DNA of 16,121 nucleotides from Cellvibrionales bacterium UBA2511 (GCA_002341315.1 DDNV01000006.1:4137-20257), one strand, 5' to 3'. Shown: positions 1 to 6,697, counted from the first letter of the stretch. Notes: generated by a model from the letters alone, not told the origin. Numbers and translations: made by a program.

Positions 1-23
1 CTTCTGCTCGGCATTGAGCTGCC
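1..23. repeat. 23-bp exact match to dnaB (9827-9849) at the window edge
   Basis: Bases 1-23 are identical, in the same orientation, to 9827-9849 inside dnaB, and the match stops at base 24. Here the sequence falls in another reading frame (flgF) and replaces the conserved FlgF continuation. The simplest explanation is an assembly overlap or chimeric contig end, not a biological repeat. Confidence 0.7.
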
Positions 24-79
24 TGAGCCAGCATGGTTTCCCTGGCACCGGAAGCGGCTATATAGACGAAATGATCCAT
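1..79 (-). CDS. flgF: Flagellar basal-body rod protein FlgF, N-terminal fragment (runs off the window)
   Basis: Only the first 26 codons are present. Translation begins MDHFVYIAASGARETMLAQ, the usual N-terminus of FlgF, a proximal rod subunit of the flagellar basal body. It follows flgE by 17 bp, the normal flgBCDEF order, so it belongs to the leftward operon. Beyond residue 19 the translation becomes AAQCRAE, where FlgF proteins normally continue with an N-rich NNLAN-type segment. The change coincides with bases 1-23, which are identical to a piece of dnaB in this window, so the last few codons are probably not genuine flgF. I am confident of the flgF identity for bases 24-79 and doubtful of bases 1-23. 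Confidence 0.8.
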   Translation of the reverse strand, partial: MDHFVYIAASGARETMLAQAAQCRAE

Positions 80-96
80 GGCTCAATCACTACCTG

Positions 97-1362
97 CTAG
101 CGGATATTAATAACGGTTTGTGTAATCGCATCTTCTGTCTGAATCACCTGGGCATTTGCCTGAAAATTGCGCTGGGCAATAATCATATTCACTAACTGCT
201 CGGTAATTTCCACATTGGAATCTTCCAGCGCCCCGGACTGAATCACCCCCAACCCGGAGCTGCCAGGTTCACCCAGGGTTGCCGCACCAGATGAGAAAGT
301 CTCCGCCCAACTGGTACCGCCGAGAGGTTGGAGACCATTTGGGTTGGCAAACCCTGCAATAGCCACCTGTCCCAGTGCGCGAGCCTGGCCATTGGTGTAA
401 CGCGCAAAGGCAACCCCGGTATTATCAATTTCCAGCCCACGCAGCTGGCCCGTAGTAAAGCCATCCTGAACAATCGTACTGACTGCAAAATCAGACCCAA
501 ACTGAGTACCCTTGGATAAGGAAACAGTAAAGCTCTGAGCACTGGCACCTGTGGGTGCGCCTGCGGAGTTAAGGGGTGTCCAACCAGCAATATTGACCTC
601 TACCGGCAAGGTGGCAGGATCAAATTGACCGTTTGACTGGAACGTCAGCGTATCTGGTCCAGACGTTGTCACACCATCAACCAGCGTATGAACTTCCCAC
701 TGGTTAGCCGTTGATGTTTTCACAAAAAACGTACTTAACACGTGAGGGTTGCCCAGTTCGTCGTAAATCGTTGTAGAGCTGGTGGCATTGAAAGAATTAC
801 TGTCAGGACTGGTGGGGGGCACAGCAAAAGCATCGAAGGGCCCGCCAAAAGGAACCAGCGGTGCAGTCTCTCGCGAGTCAAGATTTAGCGTAATGTCTAC
901 TGAACCAGTGGGGTTGGGCTCAATCAGGGAGGTGTCCAACTGCAAATCACCCAACTGCCCGTTGATATTTCCCAGGTTATCGGCTTGAAAAGCCTGGAGC
1001 CTCTGGCCTTCGCTCGTCACGATAAGACCTTCACGGTTCACCTGAAAGTTGCCCGCACGGGTATAAGTCGATGCGCCCTCATCGCTCAGCAAAAAGAACC
1101 CGCTACCGTTAATGGCCAGATCAAGCGCATTATTGGTGAAGCTGATATTCCCCTGGGTAAATTCCTGGGTTACTCCGGCCAGACTGACGCCTTTACCAAT
1201 GGCATTACCACCAGCACCCAACAGGCTGGTGGCATACACATCAGAAAATTCCGCCCGTGATAACTTGAACCCGGTAGTGGAACTGTTTGCAATATTGTTA
1301 CCGACCACCCCCAAATCCGCGCTTGCCGCCTTGATGCCCGATACTGCTGTACCAAATGCCAT
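97..1362 (-). CDS. flgE: Flagellar hook protein FlgE
   Basis: 421-aa hook subunit, polymerised outside the cell into the curved hook that joins rod and filament. The N-terminal D0 segment has the rod/hook signature (residues 22-33, [12 protein letters not shown]). The C-terminal helix has the typical [21 protein letters not shown] and ends in VINIR. The middle is the variable surface-exposed region, rich in Ser, Thr and Gly. Length is close to the E. coli protein (about 400 aa). A clear AGGAG Shine-Dalgarno precedes the ATG. It lies 42 bp after flgD and 17 bp before flgF, in the leftward flgBCDEF operon. Confidence 0.96.
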   Translation of the reverse strand: MAFGTAVSGIKAASADLGVVGNNIANSSTTGFKLSRAEFSDVYATSLLGAGGNAIGKGVSLAGVTQEFTQGNISFTNNALDLAINGSGFFLLSDEGASTYTRAGNFQVNREGLIVTSEGQRLQAFQADNLGNINGQLGDLQLDTSLIEPNPTGSVDITLNLDSRETAPLVPFGGPFDAFAVPPTSPDSNSFNATSSTTIYDELGNPHVLSTFFVKTSTANQWEVHTLVDGVTTSGPDTLTFQSNGQFDPATLPVEVNIAGWTPLNSAGAPTGASAQSFTVSLSKGTQFGSDFAVSTIVQDGFTTGQLRGLEIDNTGVAFARYTNGQARALGQVAIAGFANPNGLQPLGGTSWAETFSSGAATLGEPGSSGLGVIQSGALEDSNVEITEQLVNMIIAQRNFQANAQVIQTEDAITQTVINIR

Positions 1363-1404
1363 GTTTTATCTCCTGACCTTGCGTCACTGAATTTCCAGAT
1401 TTAT

Positions 1405-2079
1405 TTAATGAAAGCTTTTTACGGATGATATCGAGACCTGGCTACCATCCGCCAGGTTTAGCAATACGCCACTACCGTCGCCGGCCACACTGACTGACTC
1501 GACCCGCTGGCGGGGATAAACCGACACGGCTTCGTTCTGACCATCTATCCATGCCTCCGCGCTCAAACGATAGCGGCCGGGCGCAACGGTATTCCCCTCA
1601 GCATCGGTTCCATCCCAGCTGACGTTCAGGTTACCCTGCTCAGTCGCACCGAAAGATCTGCTATAAATGAGCTGGCCACTCTGATCCTGGACATAGAGCT
1701 TCAAACTGGTGGCGTCCCCAGGCAGCGCAACCGTTGCGTTGAGCTCACCCCCCTCTTCCGCCAAGTAACCCATATTTGAGCTGGTGGATACTTCCTGTCC
1801 TACCAGGCCCGCTGCCTGCAGGGCCTGATTGGCATACAACACTGACGACAGGCCGCTAAACCCGCCCTGCAGGTCCTGAATACCCGACACAGTGCCAAAC
1901 TGGGCAAGCTGACTGATAAATTCCAGATTATCCATGGGCTTGGTTGGGTCCTGATTCTCAAGCTGCGTAACCAGCAGCGTCATAAAATCTTCCTGTCCCA
2001 GTTCATTGGGATTATTCTTAATGGTTTCCCCTTGCACTGTGCTGGGGAAAAGCTCTGACAGACTGGCTACGCTACTCAT
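1405..2079 (-). CDS. flgD: Flagellar hook assembly scaffold FlgD
   Basis: 224-aa hook cap protein that sits on the growing hook and lets FlgE subunits polymerise; it is shed when the hook is finished. The family signature is at residues 27-50 (LGQEDFMTLLVTQLENQDP followed by TKPMDN), and the C-terminal two thirds looks like the FlgD Ig/tudor-like region (SWDGTDAEGN, APGRYRL). There are two in-frame ATGs. The strong AGGAAGG runs almost directly into the first (2085) but is correctly spaced from the second (2079), so I chose 2079. It lies between flgC and flgE in the rod/hook operon. Confidence 0.95.
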   Translation of the reverse strand: MSSVASLSELFPSTVQGETIKNNPNELGQEDFMTLLVTQLENQDPTKPMDNLEFISQLAQFGTVSGIQDLQGGFSGLSSVLYANQALQAAGLVGQEVSTSSNMGYLAEEGGELNATVALPGDATSLKLYVQDQSGQLIYSRSFGATEQGNLNVSWDGTDAEGNTVAPGRYRLSAEAWIDGQNEAVSVYPRQRVESVSVAGDGSGVLLNLADGSQVSISSVKSFH

Positions 2080-2105
2080 AATCATTCCTTCCTGATGCTT
2101 ATCGC

Positions 2106-2519
2106 TTAACGACCCAGACTCAAGGTCCTGAGGATGAGCTGTTTGGTTGTATTCATTGCCTCGACACTGCTTTGATAGGAGCGGGAGGCAGAAATCATAT
2201 TTGCCATCTCTTCTACGATGTTCACATTAGGCATGTAGATAAAACCATTTTCGTCCGCCATCGGATGCGACGGCATGTATTCCTGACGGGCCGCAAGCTT
2301 GGATTCCACCATTCCGGAAACCCGTACACCAACTGCGTCACTACTGCCACTTACCGCATCGTAAGCAGAAGTAAAAACCGGGTATCTTGCCCGGTATGCA
2401 GTCTCTGCACTGCCACTCACCACGTCGGCATTTGCCATATTGCTCGAAATGGCGTTTAACCTGACACTCTGTGCGGAGAGGGCCGTACCGGAAATATCAA
2501 AGACATTAAACAGACTCAT
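2106..2519 (-). CDS. flgC: Flagellar basal-body rod protein FlgC
   Basis: 137-aa proximal rod subunit. The N-terminus MSLFNVFDISGTALSAQS and SSNMANADV match the FlgC rod motif, and the C-terminus has NIVEEMANMISASRSYQSSVEA as in other axial proteins. An upstream in-frame GTG (2525) is only one base from the GGAGA Shine-Dalgarno, whereas ATG 2519 has the normal seven-base gap, so 2519 is preferred. It starts two bases after the flgB stop codon, which implies translational coupling. Length is typical of the family (about 134-147 aa). Confidence 0.95.
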   Translation of the reverse strand: MSLFNVFDISGTALSAQSVRLNAISSNMANADVVSGSAETAYRARYPVFTSAYDAVSGSSDAVGVRVSGMVESKLAARQEYMPSHPMADENGFIYMPNVNIVEEMANMISASRSYQSSVEAMNTTKQLILRTLSLGR

Positions 2520-2521
2520 AG

Positions 2522-2905
2522 TCACTCTCCACGCAGTGTCTGCAATGTGGATTTGATTCGGGCACCAAGGAAATCAAGACTGGCCTGATAGCGAATCGCG
2601 TTCTCCATAAATGCCCCATGCTCACGATCTGTTTCAACCGTATTCCCGTCCAGTGACGGCTGAACAGGAACCCGGTACATCCCCTCTTCCTTATCGATAC
2701 CGTTCACGGTCATGTGGGCTTTATTGGTTTGCAACAATTCGTAGTCCCCTGTGGCCCGACCAAGCGCAGCCTGAAAATCAATGTCTTTTGCCTTGTACCC
2801 AGGAGTATCCGCATTGGCCAGATTCGCGGAGATCATTTCTGTACGCTGCGAACGCAGCGCCAGGACCGACGGAGAGATACCAAAAACTTTGTCAATTACA
2901 TTCAT
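2522..2905 (-). CDS. flgB: Flagellar basal-body rod protein FlgB
   Basis: 127-aa proximal rod subunit and first gene of the leftward flgBCDEF operon. The rod motif is ANLANADTPGYKAKDIDF (about residues 28-45), and the C-terminus MENAIRYQASLDFLGARIK matches the family. An AGAGG Shine-Dalgarno lies nine bases upstream of the ATG. A sigma-54-type promoter element at 2932-2948 would start transcription about 16 bases before this ATG. In Pseudomonas cheV and cheR precede flgB; here flgB directly faces flgA. Confidence 0.95.
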   Translation of the reverse strand: MNVIDKVFGISPSVLALRSQRTEMISANLANADTPGYKAKDIDFQAALGRATGDYELLQTNKAHMTVNGIDKEEGMYRVPVQPSLDGNTVETDREHGAFMENAIRYQASLDFLGARIKSTLQTLRGE

Positions 2906-2931
2906 TTATTCAAACCTCTACCCTTTTCCTA

Positions 2932-2948
2932 TACAGATTGCGTGCCAA
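2932..2948 (-). promoter_or_regulatory. Candidate sigma-54 promoter for flgBCDEF
   Basis: Minus strand reads TTGGCACGCAATCTGTA. The -24 element TTGGCACG is a full match to the sigma-54 consensus. At the correct ten-base spacing the -12 element is CTGTA instead of TTGCA, so the -12 GC is GT. A start about twelve bases downstream would fall just before the flgB Shine-Dalgarno. Sigma-54 control of hook and rod operons is established in Pseudomonas and Vibrio. The weaker -12 box lowers confidence. Confidence 0.55.
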
Positions 2949-3030
2949 CATATTTAATTCTTTTATTTCAATGACTTAAATAAAATTAACGGCAACACTG
3001 ACAGCCGATCCATCGGCAACCCTTCACCCC

Positions 3031-3049
3031 GGCGGCAAAGTTTGCCGCC
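3031..3049. promoter_or_regulatory. Perfect 19-bp palindrome between divergent flagellar promoters
   Basis: GGCGGCAAA, one central G, then TTTGCCGCC: perfect nine-base arms. Its centre is about 120 bp upstream of the predicted flgB start, a usual distance for a sigma-54 activator site, and about 45 bp upstream of the predicted flgA start. It may be the binding site of an enhancer-binding protein of the FleQ/FlrC/FleR type; that role is inferred. A smaller stem, GCCGA/TCGGC, lies beside it at 3004-3017. Confidence 0.5.
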
Positions 3050-3057
3050 CATGACAA

Positions 3058-3074
3058 CTGGCACGGTTAATGCT
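3058..3074 (+). promoter_or_regulatory. Candidate sigma-54 promoter for flgA
   Basis: CTGGCACGGTTAATGCT matches the sigma-54 consensus YTGGCACGrNNNTTGCW except for A in place of the first T of the -12 element. The -24 GG (3060-3061) and -12 GC (3072-3073) are separated by exactly ten bases. Predicted start is about 3085. The element covers an upstream ATG at 3070, so translation of flgA from 3070 would not be possible on this transcript. Confidence 0.65.
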
Positions 3075-3108
3075 TAAACAAGGGGGAACTCATTATTTTC
3101 CAGAGCAA

Positions 3109-3819
3109 ATGACAAAAATTTGGCGCTTCCAGTTGTTACCCTGCCTGCTACTGTCAGCTATCTGCCAGGGAGTTTTTTCAAATCAGGGTAATCAATCTTT
3201 GCAAAGCATCACGGATACCGTTGTTCTTGCCGGTAAAAGAAGAGCCCAGGCTCTCGGCTATGACAATGTGAAGGTCCAGGTTCGCCCTCTGGATGAACGA
3301 CTAAGGTTGCCCGACTGCGAACAACCTCTGGATACCTTTATGCCACCGGGAGCCCCTTCCCTCGGTGCCGTTAATGTTGGTGTGCGCTGTGCGTCCAGCC
3401 AACCCTGGACAATTTATGTGCGCGCACATATCTCTGCCCAACGGGCAGTACCGGTGCTGGCAAGACCACTGGCACGCAACACTATAATCAGTGAGGCCGA
3501 TCTCACTGTTATTGACCAGCCCATCGATACGGCCATCAGTGGCGTTGTCTACGAAGTGGAGCAGATTATCGGGATGGAGCTAACGAGATCACTCGACGCT
3601 GGCTCCACAATAGGAGTCAATCAACTCAGACCCCCGAAAGTGATCAAACGGGGTCAACAGGTCACACTGGTCGCCGGGGCCGGTAATCTGCAGGTGCGAA
3701 TGCAGGGCAAAGCCCTGGGAGACGCCACAGCTGGTGAACGTGTACGTGTAACAAACCTGAGCAGTAACCAGCAGGTGGAAGGTATTGCCAATTCCGACGG
3801 GACTGTAAGCGTGCCATAA
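3109..3819 (+). CDS. flgA: Flagellar P-ring assembly chaperone FlgA
   Basis: 236-aa periplasmic chaperone that assists FlgI assembly into the P ring. The first ~24 residues (MTKIWRFQLLPCLLLSAICQ...) form a Sec signal peptide. The C-terminal half is a SAF-type domain (ARPLARNTIISEADL, then IKRGQQVTLVAGAGNLQVRM and GERVRVTNLSS), as in FlgA. An in-frame ATG at 3070 would add 13 polar residues before the signal peptide and lies inside the sigma-54 promoter element, so I prefer 3109. Neither start has a strong Shine-Dalgarno. It diverges from flgB and precedes flgM. Confidence 0.9.
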   Translation: MTKIWRFQLLPCLLLSAICQGVFSNQGNQSLQSITDTVVLAGKRRAQALGYDNVKVQVRPLDERLRLPDCEQPLDTFMPPGAPSLGAVNVGVRCASSQPWTIYVRAHISAQRAVPVLARPLARNTIISEADLTVIDQPIDTAISGVVYEVEQIIGMELTRSLDAGSTIGVNQLRPPKVIKRGQQVTLVAGAGNLQVRMQGKALGDATAGERVRVTNLSSNQQVEGIANSDGTVSVP

Positions 3820-3838
3820 TAGCACCCAGTATGTGCAC

Positions 3839-3865
3839 TAAAGTTTTTCTATTTTTTGCCGCTAT
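3839..3865 (+). promoter_or_regulatory. Sigma-28 (FliA) promoter for flgMN-flgZ
   Basis: TAAAGTTT at 3839-3846, then exactly eleven bases, then GCCGCTAT at 3858-3865. The enteric FliA consensus is TAAAGTTT-N11-GCCGATAA, so the -35 is 8/8 and the -10 is 6/8. It sits 20 bp after the flgA stop and about 48 bp before the chosen flgM start. A late-class promoter for flgM is established in other gammaproteobacteria and gives feedback on sigma-28 activity. Confidence 0.8.
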
Positions 3866-3912
3866 GATTCAGGAGAGATGGCCTACCAGCTATGAAACCT
3901 ATAGAGAGTGAC

Positions 3913-4212
3913 ATGAACATCAAACCCACCAGAGCTGACCTGAACCAGGGTTCGCAGCGAGCTGGCAGCACATCCGAAAAATCACGCACCGATTCCCGGG
4001 ACGGCGCATCGTCCACAGGGCAAAACGATAGCGTCACACTGACCGCTGCAGCAACGGAAATGCTCAAGCTGGAAGCAAGCCTGTCCCAAATCCCTGACAT
4101 TGACAGCCAGCGGGTCAATGCGATTAAAACGGCGATAGCCGATGGTCAGTATCAGGTTGACACTGACAAAATTGTCAGCAAACTGCTTCAAACCGAGCGG
4201 GACCTTTTATAA
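3913..4212 (+). CDS. flgM: Anti-sigma-28 factor FlgM
   Basis: 99-aa negative regulator that binds FliA (sigma-28) until the hook is complete, when it is exported. The polar, disordered N-terminal half (MNIKPTRADLNQGSQRAGS...) is typical. The C-terminal half (VTLTAAATEMLKLEASL, VNAIKTAIADGQYQVDTDKI, ending LLQTERDLL) matches the FlgM helices that bind sigma-28. An in-frame ATG at 3892 has no nearby Shine-Dalgarno, whereas 3913 has GAGAG four bases upstream; 3892 remains possible. It is followed after three bases by flgN, the usual flgM-flgN pair. Confidence 0.9.
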   Translation: MNIKPTRADLNQGSQRAGSTSEKSRTDSRDGASSTGQNDSVTLTAAATEMLKLEASLSQIPDIDSQRVNAIKTAIADGQYQVDTDKIVSKLLQTERDLL

Positions 4213-4215
4213 CTT

Positions 4216-4692
4216 ATGGATCACGAGCCGGAAAAGAATTTCGCCAACTTGCTGGTTTCAGAGCTGGGCCAATTGTCTTTATTGCTCGATGTTCTGACAA
4301 GAGAAACCGAGGCACTCCTCTCAACCGATATTAGTGAAATCGAGGCTCTTACCGGGGAGAAAAACCGGTTGCTGGACTCCCAGCGCCATGCAACCCATGC
4401 CCGGGAACAATTCATGCAGAAAATGACTGGAAGCAAGGGTCGGGAGGGTATGGAAAAGCTGGCCTCGGATAGTGTCAACCCAAAACCGCTAATAGCCGCC
4501 ATTAACGATCTAAACGACCTGGCAACACGCTGCCAGGAGATAAACCGCCACAACGGCAAGCTCATTCTAAAACAACAGCGTTATGCTACCAGCGCGCTCA
4601 ACATTCTGCGTCAGGAAAATACCGCATCCACCTACTCCAACCAGGGGGATAAGGTTTCGGGCACCAGCACACGCTCATTCGGAAAGGCCTGA
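4216..4692 (+). CDS. flgN: Flagellar export chaperone FlgN
   Basis: 158-aa cytoplasmic chaperone for the hook-filament junction proteins FlgK and FlgL. It is predicted to be mostly helical with heptad-like repeats (LLVSELGQLSLLLDVLTRETEALL, IEALTGEKNRLL, CQEINRHNGKLILKQQ), as in the FlgN family. The C-terminus STRSFGKA resembles the STRS-x-GKA-type ending often seen in Pseudomonas-like FlgN. It starts three bases after flgM and ends four bases before flgZ, so the three genes form one operon. The Shine-Dalgarno is weak, which suggests coupling to flgM. Confidence 0.88.
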   Translation: MDHEPEKNFANLLVSELGQLSLLLDVLTRETEALLSTDISEIEALTGEKNRLLDSQRHATHAREQFMQKMTGSKGREGMEKLASDSVNPKPLIAAINDLNDLATRCQEINRHNGKLILKQQRYATSALNILRQENTASTYSNQGDKVSGTSTRSFGKA

Positions 4693-4696
4693 GCCA

Positions 4697-5404
4697 ATGG
4701 GCACCCGGACAATGACTGACACCGTTTCTTCAGCGGATTCAATTACCGCTCTGCTGAAAAATTTTCAGCAGAGCCGGGTGCCACTTCAGGTGGGATTCGA
4801 TAAAAAGAATGTTGCCCACACCTCCTATCTGGTCAGCATGACAGACAACTGGCTGCATATAGACCAATTGATCCCCAAGGAAGGCAACCAACAACTCAAG
4901 CCCGGCGACGACCTGACGATACAGGTGAGCCATGGCGGCACCCTTTACCAATTCAAATCCAGACACCTGTCTCCAACCATTGAAGAAGACGGCTTTCCCT
5001 GTCACAAAATCGCCTTCCCCCAACAGCTTGATTTTTCAGAGCAACGCACCAGCTTCAGGGTGCCGATACGAAGGGAGCAGGCACCCTCGGTTAACATATT
5101 GACCCACGACGGACAAAGGCTTCATGCGCAGCTCGAAAACATTTCAGATAACGGTCTCTGCATCAGATTGCATGTGCCGCAAACGATCAGCGATACACAA
5201 CTCGTTCATTGCGAAATCAACTTTACTGACTTCGAACCATTATCACTCGACGCTCAGGTCAGGTACAACAAAGCGGCCTCGCAGATACCAGCCAGCAGAG
5301 TCGGCATGGAGTTCAGCTCACTATCCAGTTTGACTCGCAAACAACTCAGCCAGTGGTTGATGAAATTGCAACGGCATCATATCCGCACTGGCCTGCCAGC
5401 CTGA
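4697..5404 (+). CDS. flgZ: PilZ-domain c-di-GMP receptor, flagellar brake protein FlgZ/YcgR type
   Basis: 235-aa two-domain protein of the YcgR/FlgZ family, which slows the flagellar motor when c-di-GMP is high. The N-terminal YcgR-like domain is residues ~10-105. The C-terminal PilZ domain has RTSFR (R117 to R121, the RxxxR motif) and NISDNG (N148, S150, G153, the D/NxSxxG motif), so c-di-GMP binding looks intact. I chose ATG 4697, which has GGAAAGG about nine bases upstream; ATG 4712 is a weaker alternative. It follows flgN by four bases, the Pseudomonas flgMNZ arrangement. A perfect 27-bp palindrome lies in codons 18-26. Confidence 0.9.
   Translation: MGTRTMTDTVSSADSITALLKNFQQSRVPLQVGFDKKNVAHTSYLVSMTDNWLHIDQLIPKEGNQQLKPGDDLTIQVSHGGTLYQFKSRHLSPTIEEDGFPCHKIAFPQQLDFSEQRTSFRVPIRREQAPSVNILTHDGQRLHAQLENISDNGLCIRLHVPQTISDTQLVHCEINFTDFEPLSLDAQVRYNKAASQIPASRVGMEFSSLSSLTRKQLSQWLMKLQRHHIRTGLPA
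4748..4774. repeat. Perfect 27-bp palindrome within the 5' end of flgZ
   Basis: Arms GCTCTGCTGAAAA (4748-4760) and TTTTCAGCAGAGC (4762-4774) around a single A at 4761: thirteen perfect base pairs with no mismatch. It lies 51 bp into the flgZ coding sequence. It could act as DNA (a protein-binding site) or as an mRNA hairpin near the ribosome-loading zone. No T-run follows, so it is not an ordinary terminator. Confidence 0.75.
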
Positions 5405-5441
5405 AAACCGTCAATTTTCCGTCGTCCAGACAGCCAAAAAA

Positions 5442-5472
5442 GACAAATAAATAAACTCGCCATTTATTTGTC
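5442..5472. repeat. 11-bp inverted repeat after flgZ, flanked by A-runs
   Basis: GACAAATAAAT (5442-5452), nine-base loop, ATTTATTTGTC (5462-5472): perfect arms. On the plus strand the stem is followed by six As, not Ts, so it is a poor terminator for flgMNZ. On the minus strand it is followed by six Ts, which would look like a terminator, but no minus-strand gene enters from the right. It may instead be an operator for the diguanylate cyclase gene. Confidence 0.5.
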
Positions 5473-5533
5473 AAAAAATATATGATGCATCATAATGCTT
5501 TTTTGTTGTCTCATACGCACTATCCATCAGGAT

Positions 5534-5561
5534 TTGAGCCACTCTTCATTCGGCTTATAAA
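5534..5561 (+). promoter_or_regulatory. Possible sigma-70 promoter for the diguanylate cyclase gene
   Basis: TTGAGC at 5534-5539, sixteen bases, TATAAA at 5556-5561. It is a reasonable match at slightly short spacing, about twenty bases before the start codon. A small inverted repeat, ACATG-N6-CATGT, lies just downstream at 5563-5578. Confidence 0.4.
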
Positions 5562-5581
5562 GACATGGGCACACATGTTTT

Positions 5582-6490
5582 ATGGAAAAAGTAATACCGA
5601 TAAACACCTCGCAAAACGCAGTGAAATCCCCGGCGGATCGCTCGCCCAAAAACAAACTATCTCATCAATTGATCTCCGACAAAAACCAGTTGAGGCTTCA
5701 CCAAAGGCTTCAGGGTTCACTTGATCTCGGCTCCCTGATCAATCACTTTTTCGTCTGGTTAAGCGAGCAACAACCCTTGGGTAGCGTTGAATATATTTAC
5801 CCTGATGAGGATATCTCTCTTATATCGGGGTCACTGCGGGTGCACCAGGCCCACTACACTTTGCGACTACAAAAACGCTATCTGGGTGAATTGACCATCA
5901 GCAGCCAAAAACGCTTCTCTGAACAGGATTTGTTTGTTCATGAACAAAGTATTGGCTGCCTTGCTCACTACCTGAAAAATGCCCTGGACTTTCGGGCAAT
6001 GGAAAAAATGGCCTTCTATGATGCGTTGACCGGTGTCATGAACAGAAAATCACTGGACGAACTACTACCCAAAGAAACCAAACGAGCCGAGCGGCATGGT
6101 TACGATCTGTCAGTCATGATGATCGATATTGATAATTTCAAAATAATCAACGATCAGGTCGGTCATATCGGCGGCGACCTGATATTAAAACACGCATCAA
6201 AAGCCATCAGGCAGGTACTGCGTATTTCGGATCTCCCCTTTCGTTTTGGGGGAGATGAATTTGTGCTGATATTACCAAACACAGATCTTGCTGGTGCCCG
6301 CAGTGCTGCAAAACAGATCATGTCATCCCTGGGCAGCTCGGCTGTTGAAATAAACAACCACAGCATTACGCCGAGAGTCAGTATTGGTTTGGCCTCATAT
6401 CGTCATGGGGAGCCTCACGAAGAGCTCATAAGACGGTCTGATCAGGCATTATACGATGCAAAAAAGAACGGCCGGAATTGCATTTTTTGA
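5582..6490 (+). CDS. Diguanylate cyclase (GGDEF) with degenerate GAF-like N-terminal domain
   Basis: 302-aa soluble protein expected to make c-di-GMP from two GTP. The C-terminal GGDEF domain (residues ~140-302) has DALTGVMNR (148-156), the metal-binding IDIDNFK (181-187), and the active site GGDEF (223-227). RISD at 214-217, five residues before GGDEF, is a product-inhibition I-site. Residues ~35-137 resemble a small sensory domain, possibly GAF-like, that I cannot identify firmly. There are no membrane segments. The start lacks a clear Shine-Dalgarno. Its position between flgZ and a PilZ-like gene suggests a role in motility control, which is inference. Confidence 0.9.
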   Translation: MEKVIPINTSQNAVKSPADRSPKNKLSHQLISDKNQLRLHQRLQGSLDLGSLINHFFVWLSEQQPLGSVEYIYPDEDISLISGSLRVHQAHYTLRLQKRYLGELTISSQKRFSEQDLFVHEQSIGCLAHYLKNALDFRAMEKMAFYDALTGVMNRKSLDELLPKETKRAERHGYDLSVMMIDIDNFKIINDQVGHIGGDLILKHASKAIRQVLRISDLPFRFGGDEFVLILPNTDLAGARSAAKQIMSSLGSSAVEINNHSITPRVSIGLASYRHGEPHEELIRRSDQALYDAKKNGRNCIF

Positions 6491-6496
6491 TTCTTC

Positions 6497-6521
6497 CTTC
6501 GTTAATTATAAATTAACGAAG
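6497..6521 (+). terminator. Stem-loop just after the diguanylate cyclase gene
   Basis: CTTCGTTAATT (6497-6507), three-base loop, AATTAACGAAG (6511-6521): an 11-bp perfect stem that begins six bases after the stop codon. There is no T-run after it, so it is an imperfect intrinsic terminator; it may instead protect the 3' end of the message. Confidence 0.5.
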
Positions 6522-6560
6522 CCAGTAGCTGATCAGATTAAGGAAGTGTGTTCGTCCACT

Positions 6561-6612
6561 CTGACAAAGCAATGTAGACCGCACATTGTCAGCATGTGTT
6601 ACCATGTGTACC
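6561..6612. repeat. Bulged hairpin and 10-bp tandem repeat in the spacer before the PilZ-like gene
   Basis: CTGACA + bulge AAGC + AATGT (6561-6575) can pair with ACATTGTCAG (6583-6592) around a seven-base loop. Immediately after it, CATGTGTTAC (6593-6602) and CATGTGTACC (6603-6612) form a tandem pair sharing the first seven bases. The rest of the 6522-6697 spacer shows nothing I can name. Confidence 0.4.
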
Positions 6613-6697
6613 CTGCCATACTGTTTTAATTACCTCTTTAGCACTCAATGATATCAAACTGGCAAAACACGATTTATTGTCTGCTAATCAGCGTGTC

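Noticed and set aside
4583..4696. N-terminal extension of the flgZ reading frame by 38 codons
   Set aside because: It overlaps the 3' end of flgN, has Pro/Arg-rich low-quality sequence, and ATG 4697 has a good Shine-Dalgarno.
5481..5494. 14-bp palindrome TATGATGCATCATA taken alone as an operator
   Set aside because: Seven-base arms are expected about once by chance in a window this long; it is only mentioned as part of the local cluster.
5482..5724. Open frame of 80 codons overlapping the start of the diguanylate cyclase
   Set aside because: It shares 143 bases with a well-supported gene in another frame, has no Shine-Dalgarno and no recognisable pattern.
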